A stretch of DNA of 64,000 bases from Diphasiastrum complanatum. Lineage: Eukaryota; Streptophyta; Lycopodiopsida; Lycopodiales; Lycopodiaceae. Position 1 is the stretch's first letter. Each line of letters starts with the position of its first letter. Location: the NCBI GenBank assembly GCA_029204225.1, contig CM055114.1:11715634-11779633 (forward strand), given 5' to 3'. The translations under genes were made by a program, and so were the position numbers. This document shows positions 7,945 through 20,087 of this stretch, one piece after another. A model generated the notes under the pieces. It was not told the origin of the DNA. It was given only the letters and a program-made list of their open reading frames with translations, and searched no databases.

Positions 7945-10654
7945 ATGGATAAATTATCATTTACATCATGTAGTAGTCTTCCTTCAAATGACCCCTCATT
8001 TGTGAATCATAGTGCCGCAATGAGACAATCAAATGTCTCTCATGTTTCTATAAATGGGCTTACAGATATTTCATCATGTCTTGAATAACCAGGTCATGTT
8101 TCTAAAGATAGTACTACCTCGGCCAAACTCTCTTTTTCTTCTTGTCAATATGTGTCTCCTTTGGCAAGTATCACATCTATAGCATCTAAAATCTCTCCTT
8201 TAGGTAGTGTGCATAGTTGTCCAATTGATACTGGACATACAGAGAGAGCATCTTCTGACTGTGCGACGGTATGCTTGAGCAATCAATCTTCATTTGAATA
8301 CCCTGATGCTATGGGGCAAACAACATCTCCTATGCATCAACGAAGGACAAACTTTGGCAACAATAGAAAGGTTTTCTTGGTATTTGATGGAGAGCTTTGC
8401 AGAGTAGCAACAGTATTGTTGTTGTGTAAAAAATTGCCTATTTAAGTTAGGGAAGAAAAACCTGAAGGCTATTTGAGAATACTACTTCGATCTTAATGCC
8501 AACCGACAAGATGTCTATTTGTCTGCTAATATCATTCTGTGTTTGAACAAGCAATTTGAGTACTCTTTGAACGGTGTACTTGTATGTCACAAAACATTTC
8601 AAATTGTGCTTAGCTTAGGCAACACTCATTTACAAAGGATTGCTTATAGGATTCAAAAGTGTGGCTACATCAGAATGCCTTTCAAAATATTGGTTTCATT
8701 GCTCAACATTGTGTTACATGGATGGAACAACATTTTTGGCTTCAATGTGAGATGATGCCCACCACTAGCAGACGTCATTTGTCTGACAAATTTTCAAGGC
8801 ATGAGATTTTTTCTTTGGACAAGGAAGAAATGATTAGCAAGGATGAGAGATTTATAAGTTACTCATACTTCACTAGGATGTGGAAATCATTTTTCAACGA
8901 GGTTATGATTCCGAGAAAAGTTCAAATGGGTGAATGCGGCATTTGTGTCGAGCTCAAGAGTAGAAGGAAAATGGTCATTAATCAAATTGGCACAGAGGAT
9001 GTCAAGTCAGATTTGAAAAGTCATAAAGAGGAACAAGCACAAGAAAGAAAGAAAGTGATGGATCAAGAAAAAATTGTTTCTCTTTTTCTGAGAAATATAT
9101 GGTATGGTGATTGATGGAATGGATCAGAAGAAAATGAATTTGCCTCACTTTGTTAGACCCCAAAGGACATCACAGAGGATGTATATGTTCCGAAATACAT
9201 TTGTTTGGATGTTTAATTTATAATGCATTCATCCACCCAAAAGTTTATCTTATGTATCCAAATATTCATAATGATCTGAATCTAACAATTACGATAATAC
9301 ACCAGGCAATATCTTCATGGCCAGAGCGCCTACCTCTAGTACTTTACTTGTAGTTGGACAACACAGCTCGTGAGAATAAAAATCAGATGGTTTTGGGTTA
9401 TCTTAGCATGCTTGTTGCAAAAAATATATTTCAAAAAGTTAAACTCAATTTTCTTCTGGTTTTTCATACGCATGATCATATAGATTAGATGTTCAGTACA
9501 TTTACATGCATTCACTCTCTCGTAGATGATTATTGTTATTCGAGAGGCATATACTCCCAAGCCACATGTTTTGCATTTAAAAGAGATTTTGGACTTTCAG
9601 CTCTTTGCAAAAGGGGTTGAGAATAATTGTTGCCTTGAAAAGTTGAATGACATAAGCTTTCAACATTGTTCTTTGATTAAATTATTGGATCCAAATGTAG
9701 TGCATTTACATGCATTTGAAGATTGGATTTTAAAAGATGGATTGCGGTTTTTAAAATCTATTCCAGAAGATTCCATGAAAGCAGCAAAGCAAATGCCACT
9801 CTTGAATCACAAAGAAGCAAGAGAGTCGGAAAAAAAAACAAAGAGCTATTGATTTCGATGTATGTCTGCAGGTGTAAAGAGTTCTAATTGATAAAGCTAA
9901 AAAATATGCAGGGGGTGAAAGCACCAATGGGTGGAATGAATTTTTTAATGAACAAGAGTCAGTACTTGACATAATCAAAAATAACTTCGACAAGTTGTCA
10001 GATCCATTTTCATGGCCACATGCATCTCCAGACAAGGAATTTGATGGCTCAAACAATGTTTCGTTATTTGACACGCCATCTCCTCCACTATGTGAAGAAA
10101 GAGAAATATACCTTGGTGCAAGGAGATCCAGAAAAAGAAAAAAAGAGTTAGAAGAAATATGGCACGGTGATCCTCAAGACTTAAAAGTAGGTTCAATGAT
10201 TGCAACACTTGCATTTAAAGATCCATTGCAACATCCTTTTTGGATAGCTAAAGTGCTATCAATAAGTCGACATGCTACATCAAATAAAATAACTAAAGTC
10301 AATGTACATTGGTTTAAAACAGACTACGTAGATGCTTTCATGGGAAAGTACTCATTGGAGATGATAAGTAGTGGCAGAGGGAAATCTAAGAAGCGAAAAA
10401 CAAAAAATACTCAAAGCACAAGTGTTTTGCACCTAGAAGATGTTGATATACTTGTTTATGATTTTAAACTCACAAGTACAGGTCATTTGCACAAGTCAAC
10501 AATCGCAATTCTAAAGCAAAAAATTCTAGGAGAACCTTCCGCTTTACACATTTCTCATGGTCCAAGTTGTAGCACTCGTTTAAAAAAGAGTAATCCTGAG
10601 TCTTATGGTCTTCATATAGAATTAGATGGCATTCTAGTTAATAGTGGGAGGTGA
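7945..10654 (+). pseudogene. DUF7869-type protein gene, broken by stops and frameshifts
   Basis: Successive plus-strand frames follow the order of a family I know from many fungal, protist and early plant genomes (DUF7869; function unknown). 7945-8445 is a Ser-rich N-terminus. 8490-8760 has the FxxNGxxVC-type block (YSLNGVLVCHKTFQ). 8860-9060 has YSYFTRMWKSFF, GECGICVELKSR and a basic helix. 9107-9160 has IDGMDQKKMNLPHF. 9330-9480 has LPLVLYL, a stop, then LDNTARENKN and THDHID. 9526-9852 and 9995-10654 are the C-terminal part, ending in a domain with PFWIAKVL and VYDFKLTSTG. At least four stops and several frame changes make it non-functional. No terminal repeats were found. Confidence 0.7.
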
Positions 10655-11281
10655 TCCGCTTTTGGAGAGAATATTCAGATCGACCTTTTCAGGAAATTGA
10701 CGACATGTGCCACTCCTCCTCCAGGTCTCTACAAAGAATTGATACATGAATTTTTTTTTCCGTGCCAAATAATGCATTTCAGACCCCTTCTTTTATTCGC
10801 GAGCAAAGCTCGCTGCCGGAACTGGGGAACTCTGCACACCTCCCAGCTTTGGAGAGGAAAAGGGTGACCATTGTAAATTATTCATGGTCACCTCCCGCGG
10901 AGTGTTTTATACAAACGCATAGAAATAATTTTTGAAATTCTTAAAATAGTCATAATTTTTTGGAATATAGTTATGCCTACTTTTTATTTAACTCAAAATT
11001 GACAAAAATTGTATACTTTCTAAATCTTGTAACAAGCTTCAAAATCAAAAAATGTCCATATTTTGTAGCCATTTTTTGAAAGTCTTTATACGCGCGCATA
11101 TGATATTTAAAAAGGACATAAAAAAATAGGGATTTTTAAGAAAATATTAACCAAGAATCCAAATGTTTCTCCTAAGCTCACAAACTTTCTCACTCAACTC
11201 GCAATAGTGTTTAAGAACAAAAACATCTTTTCTTGAGTTTTTAGCAATTCCAAATTGTAAAGATCACCTATTGAGGACTTC
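10655..11281. other. AT-rich 3' flank of the DUF7869-type pseudogene
   Basis: No coding signal. GGGAGGTGATC near 10646 and GGTCACCTCCC near 10889 form a short imperfect inverted pair around a small GC-richer segment. The remainder is A/T runs. Confidence 0.4.
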
Positions 11282-11581
11282 CTAATATATCTTCATGTCA
11301 TTTATATCAAAATCTATACCAATATCAATTTCATCTATTCTAAACAAAAAGGTCATGCCAACAATATCGATGGCATGATATATATCCTTCTCAAACGTAA
11401 GGTCATATTCAAAATCTATAAATGTCGGAGGTTGGAAAGAAGGGGGAGGATGAAAAGCAGGAAGAGCAAGAATGAGCTGTACAGTTTCTACAAGATTGTC
11501 CAAAATTGAAATTCCATTATTTACAACAGCTTGCAATGAGTTATTATCTAAAGTTGCATCCTCTCTATAAGGTAAGGACAC
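11282..11581 (-). CDS. Hypothetical 99-codon frame, unassigned
   Basis: The frame is open for 99 codons with an acidic, isoleucine-rich C-terminus and a Pro-rich centre (PAFHPPPSFQPP). Reading upstream past a stop, a basic segment (HKAPERSVKSKVATPKK) precedes it, suggesting a longer decayed gene. I do not recognise it. It lies between the DUF7869 relic and a gypsy RNase H relic and could belong to either. Confidence 0.25.
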   Translation of the reverse strand: MSLPYREDATLDNNSLQAVVNNGISILDNLVETVQLILALPAFHPPPSFQPPTFIDFEYDLTFEKDIYHAIDIVGMTFLFRIDEIDIGIDFDINDMKIY

Positions 11582-11799
11582 CTACAAATTCAACCTCCTT
11601 GTCTTTTTGGGAGTTGCAACTTTAGATTTTACACTCCTTTCAGGGGCCTTGTGCTTATCAAGCCTCTTAATGGAAAGGTTAGCTGTAAACTCGTCTCAAC
11701 ACTGCCCTCATTTCTTTCGGTTTAAACAATGTTCCAAATATGACCAAAATGAGGTTCACTTTCATACTTTTCTCTAATTGAAAGATAGATCTTTAGAAA

Positions 11800-12290
11800 T
11801 ATGGGTGAAACACAATTCATTTACCTCACCAATTCGATTAACAGCAGTCACAACTTGATTAGAGCTGTCTCTTATATAACAAATTTCATGATCAAATTTT
11901 TGCATCAATTCAACCCACTGGGCTTTTCTACTCCAAAGATTATGTTGATTACAAAGGTTTCTACCCCATTGGGCTTTTCCAGCCCAAGGTCATGATGATC
12001 CACATACACTATAAACTTACTACCATATAAGTAGTGTCTCCATGTTTTCAGTCCATGGACAACTACAAATAATTTTTGTCTTGCATATTATAACGCAACT
12101 AAGAACAAGTGAATCGTTTGCTTTAAAACACTAGTGGCCTATCATCCTATAATAAAACTACTCCAATTTACTCCAATTGCAATATCACTTGTGTCACTTC
12201 TCATGACGTAAGGTTGATCCGAGTCTGTAAGATGGGAGCTAAAACTAAAAAAACTTAATGTTTCTGGCCACAAAGTTTTGATAGCTTTCA
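11800..12290 (-). pseudogene. Gypsy RNase H fragment
   Basis: Minus-strand frames, joined by shifts, give MRSDTSDIAIG (the TDASDxAIG block), then KLFVVVHGLKTWRHYL, GSKFIVYVDHHDLG, and finally KAQWVELMQKFDHEI. These are consecutive landmarks of the RNase H domain of Ty3/gypsy polyproteins. Reverse transcriptase and integrase are not found next to it, so only this segment of a minus-strand element survives. Confidence 0.75.
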
Positions 12291-12399
12291 AGTTCGTGTC
12301 TGCGGAAATGCACGGAAATGACCAATGGGTCTTTGTATCTGTAGAAATACAAAGGAACTGCCCACATGCAAAAACCGCCCTAGACAATAATCGCCTACA

Positions 12400-12690
12400 T
12401 CAACGAAGGCCAAGTCTCGAAGACACAAAGGTCAAACAAACAAAGACTCGAAGGTGAAGAGCCGAAGTTCAAAGACTGAAAGACCTTGAAGGGGAAGTCG
12501 AAGGTCAAAGGAAGACACGAAACCACGAAGCTCGAAATGCCTAAAGACCGAAGGACAACGGATCTTCATGCTCCAAGCACAAAGGAGATCAAGCAAAGTA
12601 CCAAAAGTACCACCTCCATGGACAATACCGACAACAAACTAAGTGTCGTTAGAACGTCCTTAACCAACCATTCTTGTATTCAATAATTAG
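12400..12690. other. CGAAGG-rich purine tract
   Basis: Words such as TCGAAGG, CGAAGT, CCGAAGG and AAAGACxxAA recur every 10-25 bases on the plus strand. Related CGAAGG/CCTTCG-rich stretches occur at 23760-23900 and 33690-33900. No stable period can be defined by eye. It is probably LTR or leader sequence of an old copia family. Confidence 0.4.
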
Positions 12691-14039
12691 ACTAAACCAT
12701 TTCTCTTGATCCATTTATAAACATGACGAACATGAGAGAAAGGTCACGCAAAAGATGCATGTAAAAAAAATTTACGGCAAAAACAAAAAGTAAAAAAAAA
12801 TTCATGCCATGGAAAGTCACCTCCTTGGCCATTTCACCATAGAAATGGTGTGCAAAAAATTTGATTCTTCATCAAATAGTTGACATTATCATATCAGTCT
12901 CTAAGGACAATCCTTACGAGGATGCTAAATATGATATCTGAAGATGCATCAAAAGCAGTTGCTAAAGGAAGAAGCTAAGAATGTTAATGGCCCTAAGCAG
13001 GCCATCTACATCCATCATAAGGTAAGGCAAATGGAAGTGTAAGTCCAAACATACTTTCCCAACCTGCAACGATCCAGTAGAGACTGGATTGTAGCAAGTC
13101 TGCTGATGGAAGCTCGTATCTTCTAGCTTACACCTATGCTAGAACTAGAATCCATCACGCAGTATTGAAGACGAGAGTGAGAGCGAGTGAGAACGAGAGA
13201 GAACAAGCGAAGAATGAACGTGAACGAGAAAGCGTGTATCATGTGAAAGAACGAAATGAAAAGATAAAGTAACAGTGTTATACAATGACATAGTGGAGTG
13301 GATGACCACGTGGCAACTTGAATTGACATCTGTCAAATTCATAATTAAGAGCAGTACATAAATCATTGTTTCATGACGATGAAAATAATACTCTTAGTTG
13401 ACTTAAGACCGTTTAAAAATAATGAATCATGTCGACACAGTTTTGTGTGTGAACGTAAATACAAGTGACAGATGGAAACACTTGTAGACTTATACATTTA
13501 ATAAATGGATTCAGAAAATCTAAAAAGTAATAAAATAATAAACAATAATCAAATAATAAATGTATAAATTAAATAAATAAAAAATCCAGATAGATTCTCA
13601 AAAGATTTTTGAAAGATTCTATCCTCACATCTTTGTTAAAGATAATATTTCTTTAGTCTAGAGCCATTGATAGGCGTTGGTAACAATTCTCCTTCAAGTG
13701 ACTGAAGTTGGATAGAACTATTTTCAAATACTTCAATAACCACACACCCACAAAATAGTGAAGAGCCATATCAAAAAAATACTGGAACTCTTTCTAGTAC
13801 CAGCTGAAACAACATATGTGAAGCTAAAAATGGTTGATGCAGAGGTAAAAAAATTTCAATATCGGTTGGACGCGCGCTTGTAAATTTTGTAGAGTTTCAT
13901 TTCATATCATGTGTGCTAATCCGATATTCAAACAATGTTTTTTGGATATTGGTTTGCTAACGACAAGAAAAATTTTCAAAATAACAAGAGCATATCTCAT
14001 AATGTAAAATCACAATGACAAATTTTTTTTTTTTTAAGA
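12691..14039. other. Stretch without a supported gene
   Basis: AT-rich. A GAGAACGAGAGAG-type purine run at 13165-13260 resembles LTR leader sequence. No conserved domain is visible on either strand. Confidence 0.4.
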
Positions 14040-15275
14040 TTGATGGTAATACGATCAAAAAGCATGTTGCTTGCAACTACTGTGGCAAATAAGGTCATTG
14101 GGCCAGATTTTGTTACAAATAGAAATATGATCTTAAGAAGCGTAAGCTCGAGTTTAAGGAGAATAAAAAAATTTGTTGAAGAGAAAAAGTATGATGTGAT
14201 ACCAATCCTAAAGTTTTTCTCACTACTTCAAATCACAAGCATGAAGGTTGAAGAATAGATTTTGCATCCACTCAATATATGACTTTAAAAAGAACTATTC
14301 TCAATCATGTAATTTATGAGCAAAGACAAGTATGTTTGAAAGATGCTAATAAAAATCTAAGTGACGGGATTGCTTTTGTTATTATTGAGAAACAAAAACA
14401 AAAACAATTGAGAAAGTGATATATTTTTCTAAGATATCCCTAAACCTTCTTTTAGTTAGTGCAATCACTTAATGGAACAGTTTTTAAGTTCCTTCATCTG
14501 ATGATAATTAATGAGGGAAAATAAAGTAACTATAATGAGCATTAAGGAAGGAGACACATAACCATATGCTTGTCTATCGTCAACCAATCTTTCTCTTTCC
14601 ACATTATTTCGACATCATTTTGCTCGCCTAAATCTTGAATTCTTGGTCCGTGTGAAAAATATTTATGAATGATCTATCTGGCATCAAAGCTGAAAATCAG
14701 ATATGAGAGGTTTATCATTTGGAAAAAAACAAAAGTAAATTCTCATCAAGCAAGAGTAGGTCAAATGGAGTTTTGGATGTAGTTCATACAGACCAATGTA
14801 AACTATTTTATTAGATGATGTTGCATACTTTCTCACCTTTATTGATGATTTCAAGATATTGTTAGATCAACATTCCGAAGCATAAAAGTAAGGATTTCAA
14901 TCAATATTTGTCTGCATGTTAATATTTAAGGTTTGATAGTAGAAGTGGATATATGTATAGTGAATTTAATTCACTTTGAAAATTCAACGAAATTAAAAGA
15001 CAATTCAATAATTTTTCTACTCAACAAAATGGAATGTAGAAGATAAAAATTGCATTATCGAAGAATGTGCTAGATCAATGTTGAGATGTATAGTTCTTTA
15101 TTTGAAAATAGGATGATAATAAAGGGAAAGCAACATAAAAAAAAGCTTGATGGTAAGTCCATAAAAAAGTCTTTTCTTGGGATAATATAGCGAAGAATCA
15201 AAAATTACAATTTGCAATGCATGTCAAAGGCCTATTTATGGTTAAAACAAAGGCAAAAAATTTTGCAGAGTGTTA
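14040..15275 (+). pseudogene. Heavily decayed copia element F (gag knuckle, protease, integrase)
   Basis: Frameshifted plus-strand traces appear in copia order. At about 14063 there is a CCHC knuckle (HVACNYCGK, stop, GHWARFCYK). At 14255-14300 there is a protease trace (DFASTQYMT in place of DSGASxHMT). At 14770-14860 the integrase trace GVLDVVHTD and FLTFIDDF appears. Near 14940-15040 are GEY-type and QQNGM traces. At 15140-15200 KLDGKSIKKSFLG precedes EESK. Stops in every frame and A-rich drift show that it is old. No LTRs were identified. Confidence 0.65.
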
Positions 15276-16755
15276 ATTGAATGGCAAACTGCAAAATTAC
15301 CCTTCCACTTGAATTGTAGATTCTAAAAGCTAAAACTTCCAAAAAAAACGAAAATAAATAAATAAATACATAGTTACCATGTCAAAATTGTAATGTTTTA
15401 CTTTCAAAATACATAGGACCACATTTTTAGATTTTGAAAGGTAAACTTGAAATATACATGCCATGGGATGTATACATGTCAAGTGAAAGTTAAGATCAAG
15501 AGAATCTTTTCAAGTTGAAAGGTGAGTGTGCATGTCAGCTTCCAAGCCTGCTGATCCTAGTAAAAAATGACTCCAAGAATCAAATGAATTGCTAAAGTCT
15601 TCACTTCCTAGAGAATATTGAGCTGCTTTCAATCAGATCCTACGCTGGGCAAACAACCCATCTGGGATTCTGTGGAGTTCACCGACATCGTCAGGAGTCA
15701 GGATGTAGACAGTGCAAGCAAATGAAGCAATTATCAATGCATGCTTTGAAATATTGCCTGTGAATGATCATGGCATACTAGGTGATAATGATGGGAAATC
15801 AGAAAAGATCGAGGAGACTTATCTGCCGTATCTTGTGCCCATTGCCTTCAATTGGCTATGAACACAAACATTCAAACTACAACTGCAAGACAACTGTGTA
15901 ACGGATGCACCTTAATGCATGCAGGATATGCGCCTAGAGATATGCTAGATGGTAGATATGATCTAAGTACTTTCAAGAGAGTATATTCTCCAATTACAAC
16001 GCTCAAAGGCTGCCTGCCCCTGCCCTACGTGACTTGATGTATCATGCCAGCTAGAGCAAAGCGATAAGGATTTGCTCGCAGGCGGATAGCTGGAACAAGT
16101 GCTGCGGATCATCTTTGACTGCAGCTACAGAGCAGACTGTAAGCAAGGTATCTAGACTCTTTCGAGTCTCGACTGACCCGAGACTCAGGTTCGCTTCTTA
16201 TTCTGCTCAGCGTTTGAACGTTTGAACTGCTCGCCTATCTGTTTGAGCTAGAAACAATCGAAAACTATACTGGAATCTAAGCAATATGTTCATGGTCAAC
16301 TATATAATAATCACCAACTTTATGTTGTCTCCAGCGTCATGTGTATCAAAGTAAAGTGGGTGTCTCAGTTTTTAATGTAACAATAAAGTATTCATCCTGA
16401 AGGATTTGTGGCCTAACCCATTACTATTGGGAAGAAACATTTAAAGAAAGAGTCGTTACAGAGAAAGACTTCAAAAATTAGTAGCTAATGCAACAAGAAT
16501 CATCACAGCAATGAGCTTACAAGAGGGAATTCTTCATGCTGTAAACCATACTTTTTATTCAAACTATAGATTAGGACAAACTCTTTAGAGATTTCTCTAT
16601 AAGCAATATCAAGATCTTCTTTGGGAATACTTGGCTATTTGTTTCTCAATCCCCGCGTGCATCGATTGAACATAAATGCGCTCCAGAGTCCGCTACATCA
16701 GTTTCCAAAACGGTATGACATGAGCAGTGTTATACGAAACAAGCTCTTCAGCAGA
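15276..16755. other. Intergenic stretch downstream of the BZR1-type gene
   Basis: At 15640-15860 the plus strand shows a short run of coding-like sequence across one shift (TLGKQPIWDSVEFTDIV, then EAIINACFEILPVNDHG). I cannot assign it to a family. Near 16340-16440 a weak copia reverse-transcriptase-like trace (KWVSQ, HPEGFVA, EETF) is possible. Neither is strong enough for a gene call. Confidence 0.35.
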
Positions 16756-17810
16756 CTAAAATGCTCCAGGGCAACCGTGACTCTGAGGAGAACCGAGAGG
16801 AGTATTCTGGTTTGATGCTCTTTGCTCCTGAAGGAAAGGGTACTGCTGCGATAGCATCACAAGGGAAGGTACATTGCGTGGTCGGAACATCGACTGTGTT
16901 TGCTGTGATGCATTAGAAATTAGGAGGTGATTCGGGTTGCTTCTAGATGAAAAGTCCCTCGCTTCTGAAGTATCCGCGCTGAAATACGCAAATGAAGGAT
17001 CATCTCGCCAACCAGAAACATCTAGCTCCTGTCCATCTGGCTGAGGCTCGCAAGTAAAAAACCCGCTGGGCAAGATACTCACGAACGGATTCAGGATTTG
17101 CCCGTTGGGGGCCCCTTCTGATGAAGCTGGAGACGTGAACGGAGAAGAAATGGTGGAGTTTGGCTGCATCAGCGTCATTGAGGAGCTATTGGAATAAGTT
17201 GAAGCACCCATGTGTCTAGGAGAAGTTGTCGTCGAGCAATCGCCTCCTCTGGGATCCAGCTGATCGATGAACAACCCTGGAAGACTGTAGGCAAATCCTG
17301 ATCCCAAGCTACTTTCACTTCTTGTCAATGAGGGCGCTGCTCCACTTGATGCCATCAGCTGTCGTGATACTGGATAGCTCTGGCTGCAATGAGGTTTATG
17401 CGATCCCTACACAGAGGATGTGAGAGCGAAGTATCAGAAATTAACGTCATGCTCGTCTTTCAACGGACAATCAATATTCCTCAGAAAAGAGTTCATTGGC
17501 ATACATCTTTCTATCAAATACGATGGGTCAAATTGACGCAAACCTGAGGTAGTTTGTAAGTAGTACCATCGCTCTCTACAATCCAGCCTGCTTCCGTAGC
17601 CAGAGCCTTTAGCACATCATTAATGTCTGCTCTTGGTTGTAGATCGTAACCTCCATGTTTACGTAATCCCGAAAAAATTCTGGTTGTGATTGCACGACGT
17701 CGCCTCTCTCTTAGCTTCGTCTTCTCCTTTTCTGCAGAACTTAGCTTGGCCATAACAGTTGAGTCTTTGCTCTCCCGTCTGCTTTTATATGGAGATCCAC
17801 CCTCCTTCAT
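16756..17810 (-). CDS. BES1/BZR1-type transcription factor, BAM7/8-like DNA-binding domain
   Basis: Two exons on the minus strand, 17810-17544 and 17406-16756, joined through a 137-base GT-AG intron (CAG/GTTTGC donor, TGTGTAG/G acceptor) in phase 0, give about 305 residues. Exon 1 holds the BZR1 N-terminal DNA-binding domain: [15 protein letters not shown] basic helix, [29 protein letters not shown] and DGTTYK. The RADINDV form is closer to BZR1-beta-amylase (BAM7/8) proteins than to BZR1/BES1, which have a HCDNNEV form. Exon 2 is Ser/Pro-rich with no recognisable domain. No beta-amylase catalytic domain follows before the stop at 16756, nor in the next kilobase. The ATG at 17810 was chosen because a stop lies in frame at 17886-17888; an upstream exon is possible. 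Confidence 0.8.
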
Positions 17811-20087
17811 CAATCTCTTCGTAAACTTGAGAACTTGAGCAAGCTCCTGCCAAAAATTGTTTCGTTTCTGGTGGGCAGTGGTCAATTAGGGCCCTCTTTT
17901 CAGGGATGAGCTACTACTATTCAACTTCGTACATTCAACATAAGCACGCAAGATGCGAGTCGCGACGCCTTCAGGCTTCAGCTGAGAATGGTCGACCGTC
18001 GGCGTCTGATGGGATCTAGATGTAGGATGCAAGATCTAAACACAAGCTAGGCATCTGCTTTCTGTAATACTCAGCTGGGATCAACTTTCAAGTCTCAAAA
18101 CACTCAAATTCCATCATACGATGGATAACAAATTAACAATGAGCAATGAGCATACAGAATTACAAGTTACAACGGACTCTCAACATGTTAGCTTTATAAC
18201 CATTATTATTTGCGAGCCTCGGCGCCGCGCAACCAATCAGTGAGTGCACAGTGTACACTGTAGCCTCCGGCTTCAGCTGAATGACTAGCCAGGGACGCAC
18301 GGTAGTACTCCTTAACGCAGAAGCGGCTGAATGACTGGCCAGAGCTGTACGAAAGGTAGTCCTTCACGCATAAGTGGTGCAGGGCACCCAGGGGCCCCTA
18401 TGGCCTATGGCCAGACTGTTGGACGATCCAAAAGCTTAAATGAACATTGAATAGCCAAATCAAGCCAGCAAGCTCAGTACTTCACTGCTAACCCACCAGT
18501 TACCAGTACTAAATTGAAAAGTATCATACTCTCGAGTCTCAGGAGTCAGGCTTCCGCTGCAATGCTGCATTCGACGGAGACCGGAGTGGAATCTGGATAA
18601 TAGGTGCTATGCCGAAAGGGTTATAGCTGTGAGAAAGCAATTCACAACTAGATGGTACTGGATACCATGAAATCAAATTCCTTGGAAATAAAGTATCACC
18701 AATAGAGAAAAACTCGAGATTCGAAAGTCGAGACTCGAGAGTCAAGACGTCTCGATAGCCATTGGAATTTGGCACTGTGAACAGAGCAGAAGACTGAAGT
18801 GACGCAGTTATGGGACTCCAGAGAGCCCAGAGTCCACATTTACTGGACGCAAAAGCCTGAAAGCAGGCCGCTGGTTGAAAGCTCTGTGACTGGCCATAGC
18901 GAGAGGAGAGCTGAAGCCTGAAGCCTCGAGTTTCACCTCAAATTCTAGTGCTCTCAAGAGTCAAGACTCAAGACTCAGCCTCGACCTTCAAGCCCAAGGA
19001 CTGAAATCGAGGAAAGGACAAAGGACATGTGCAGGGAGGGACAAAATGTCACAAAATCCATCAAGCCTCAAGGCTGAGGCTCAGCCTCAAGGTGAAGAAA
19101 TTTCACCTCGTACACTGCAGCACCTGTAGGAGATGCCAGAATATGGGCCATTAGGATTTCAAAGCAAGCAAATCAATCTAAAGCCATTAGCCGCTGAGAT
19201 CAAAGGAAATCTAAAACCTGGATGAAATTAGTTGCTACAAAACACAGCAGCTCTACAAAACTGTAAATACACAAAGCAAAGGGAAAGGGAGAGTCTGAGA
19301 TGCCTTCCCCGGAATGAGTCACAAGTTACTAAAAATATAAAGAGCTATATTTCATGGTTTTCATCCGAGTTTCAAGCAAAATCTCGGCTATGGAAACCAT
19401 GCAAGCTTCAAACTTAACTTGTAGCTAAGCTAAAAGCCCAAAATAAAGATTGGTATACGGATCAATCTAGTTATCTGCCCAGCTGCAAAACTTTACTTGG
19501 CTCAAGCCTTTTTCAACAAACGCGGCTGCACCGTATCTCTGTAGAGGCGGCGATGGCGACGCACTGGAGACTGGAGGCTGGAGGGACGAGCCTCCAAAGA
19601 CAGCCCACAAAATAGAACAGAAAAAGCCCATCTCAAGATGTACGCTTTGGCATTTTGCACGCTGCAGGCATATTAAGGCTAAAACAAAGCAAAAAATTCA
19701 CCAAAAATGTCAAATGACATTTAAACTCAAAAACTTAAAAATGACCTTACCTTACAAAGCTATATATAAGAATGACTTCACACACACATTTCTAAAAACC
19801 TCCCTTCTCTCTCACTCACCCTTTCTCTTCCTTTTATATCTTCTTTGCACCTTTCCTCCTTGCCCATTTGAGAGAGAGGTGCTTCATCCTAAAGACTTGT
19901 CTCTTACTCGCACGGGCATGTGTTTGAGAACTCCAAGTTTGGAGAGCACACCATGAGGGGCTTATGTCCCATAATGATTAGTTTATATATATGTGAACAC
20001 TCTCCATATGTCATGTAAATGCATGTTCAAGCCGCTGACATAGGCTCACGATGCACCCTTCAAAGCAAGCTACTAGCATTTTGGCAG
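17811..20087. other. Upstream region of the BZR1-type gene, no gene supported
   Basis: This would hold the promoter and any 5' exon of the BZR1-type gene, but I cannot place a transcription start. A diverged direct duplication of about 55 bases lies at roughly 18275-18380 (GCTGAATGACT followed by CTTxACGCA in both halves). From 18530 to 19090 CTCGAG, GAGACTCGA and TCAAGACTC words recur. A plus-strand TATA-like run sits at about 19759 (CTATATATAAG). Confidence 0.45.

Noticed and set aside
13123-13366. Ser/Leu/His-rich minus-strand frames at 13.1-13.4 kb
   Set aside because: They come from a purine-rich GAGAACGAG-type tract and have no domain.
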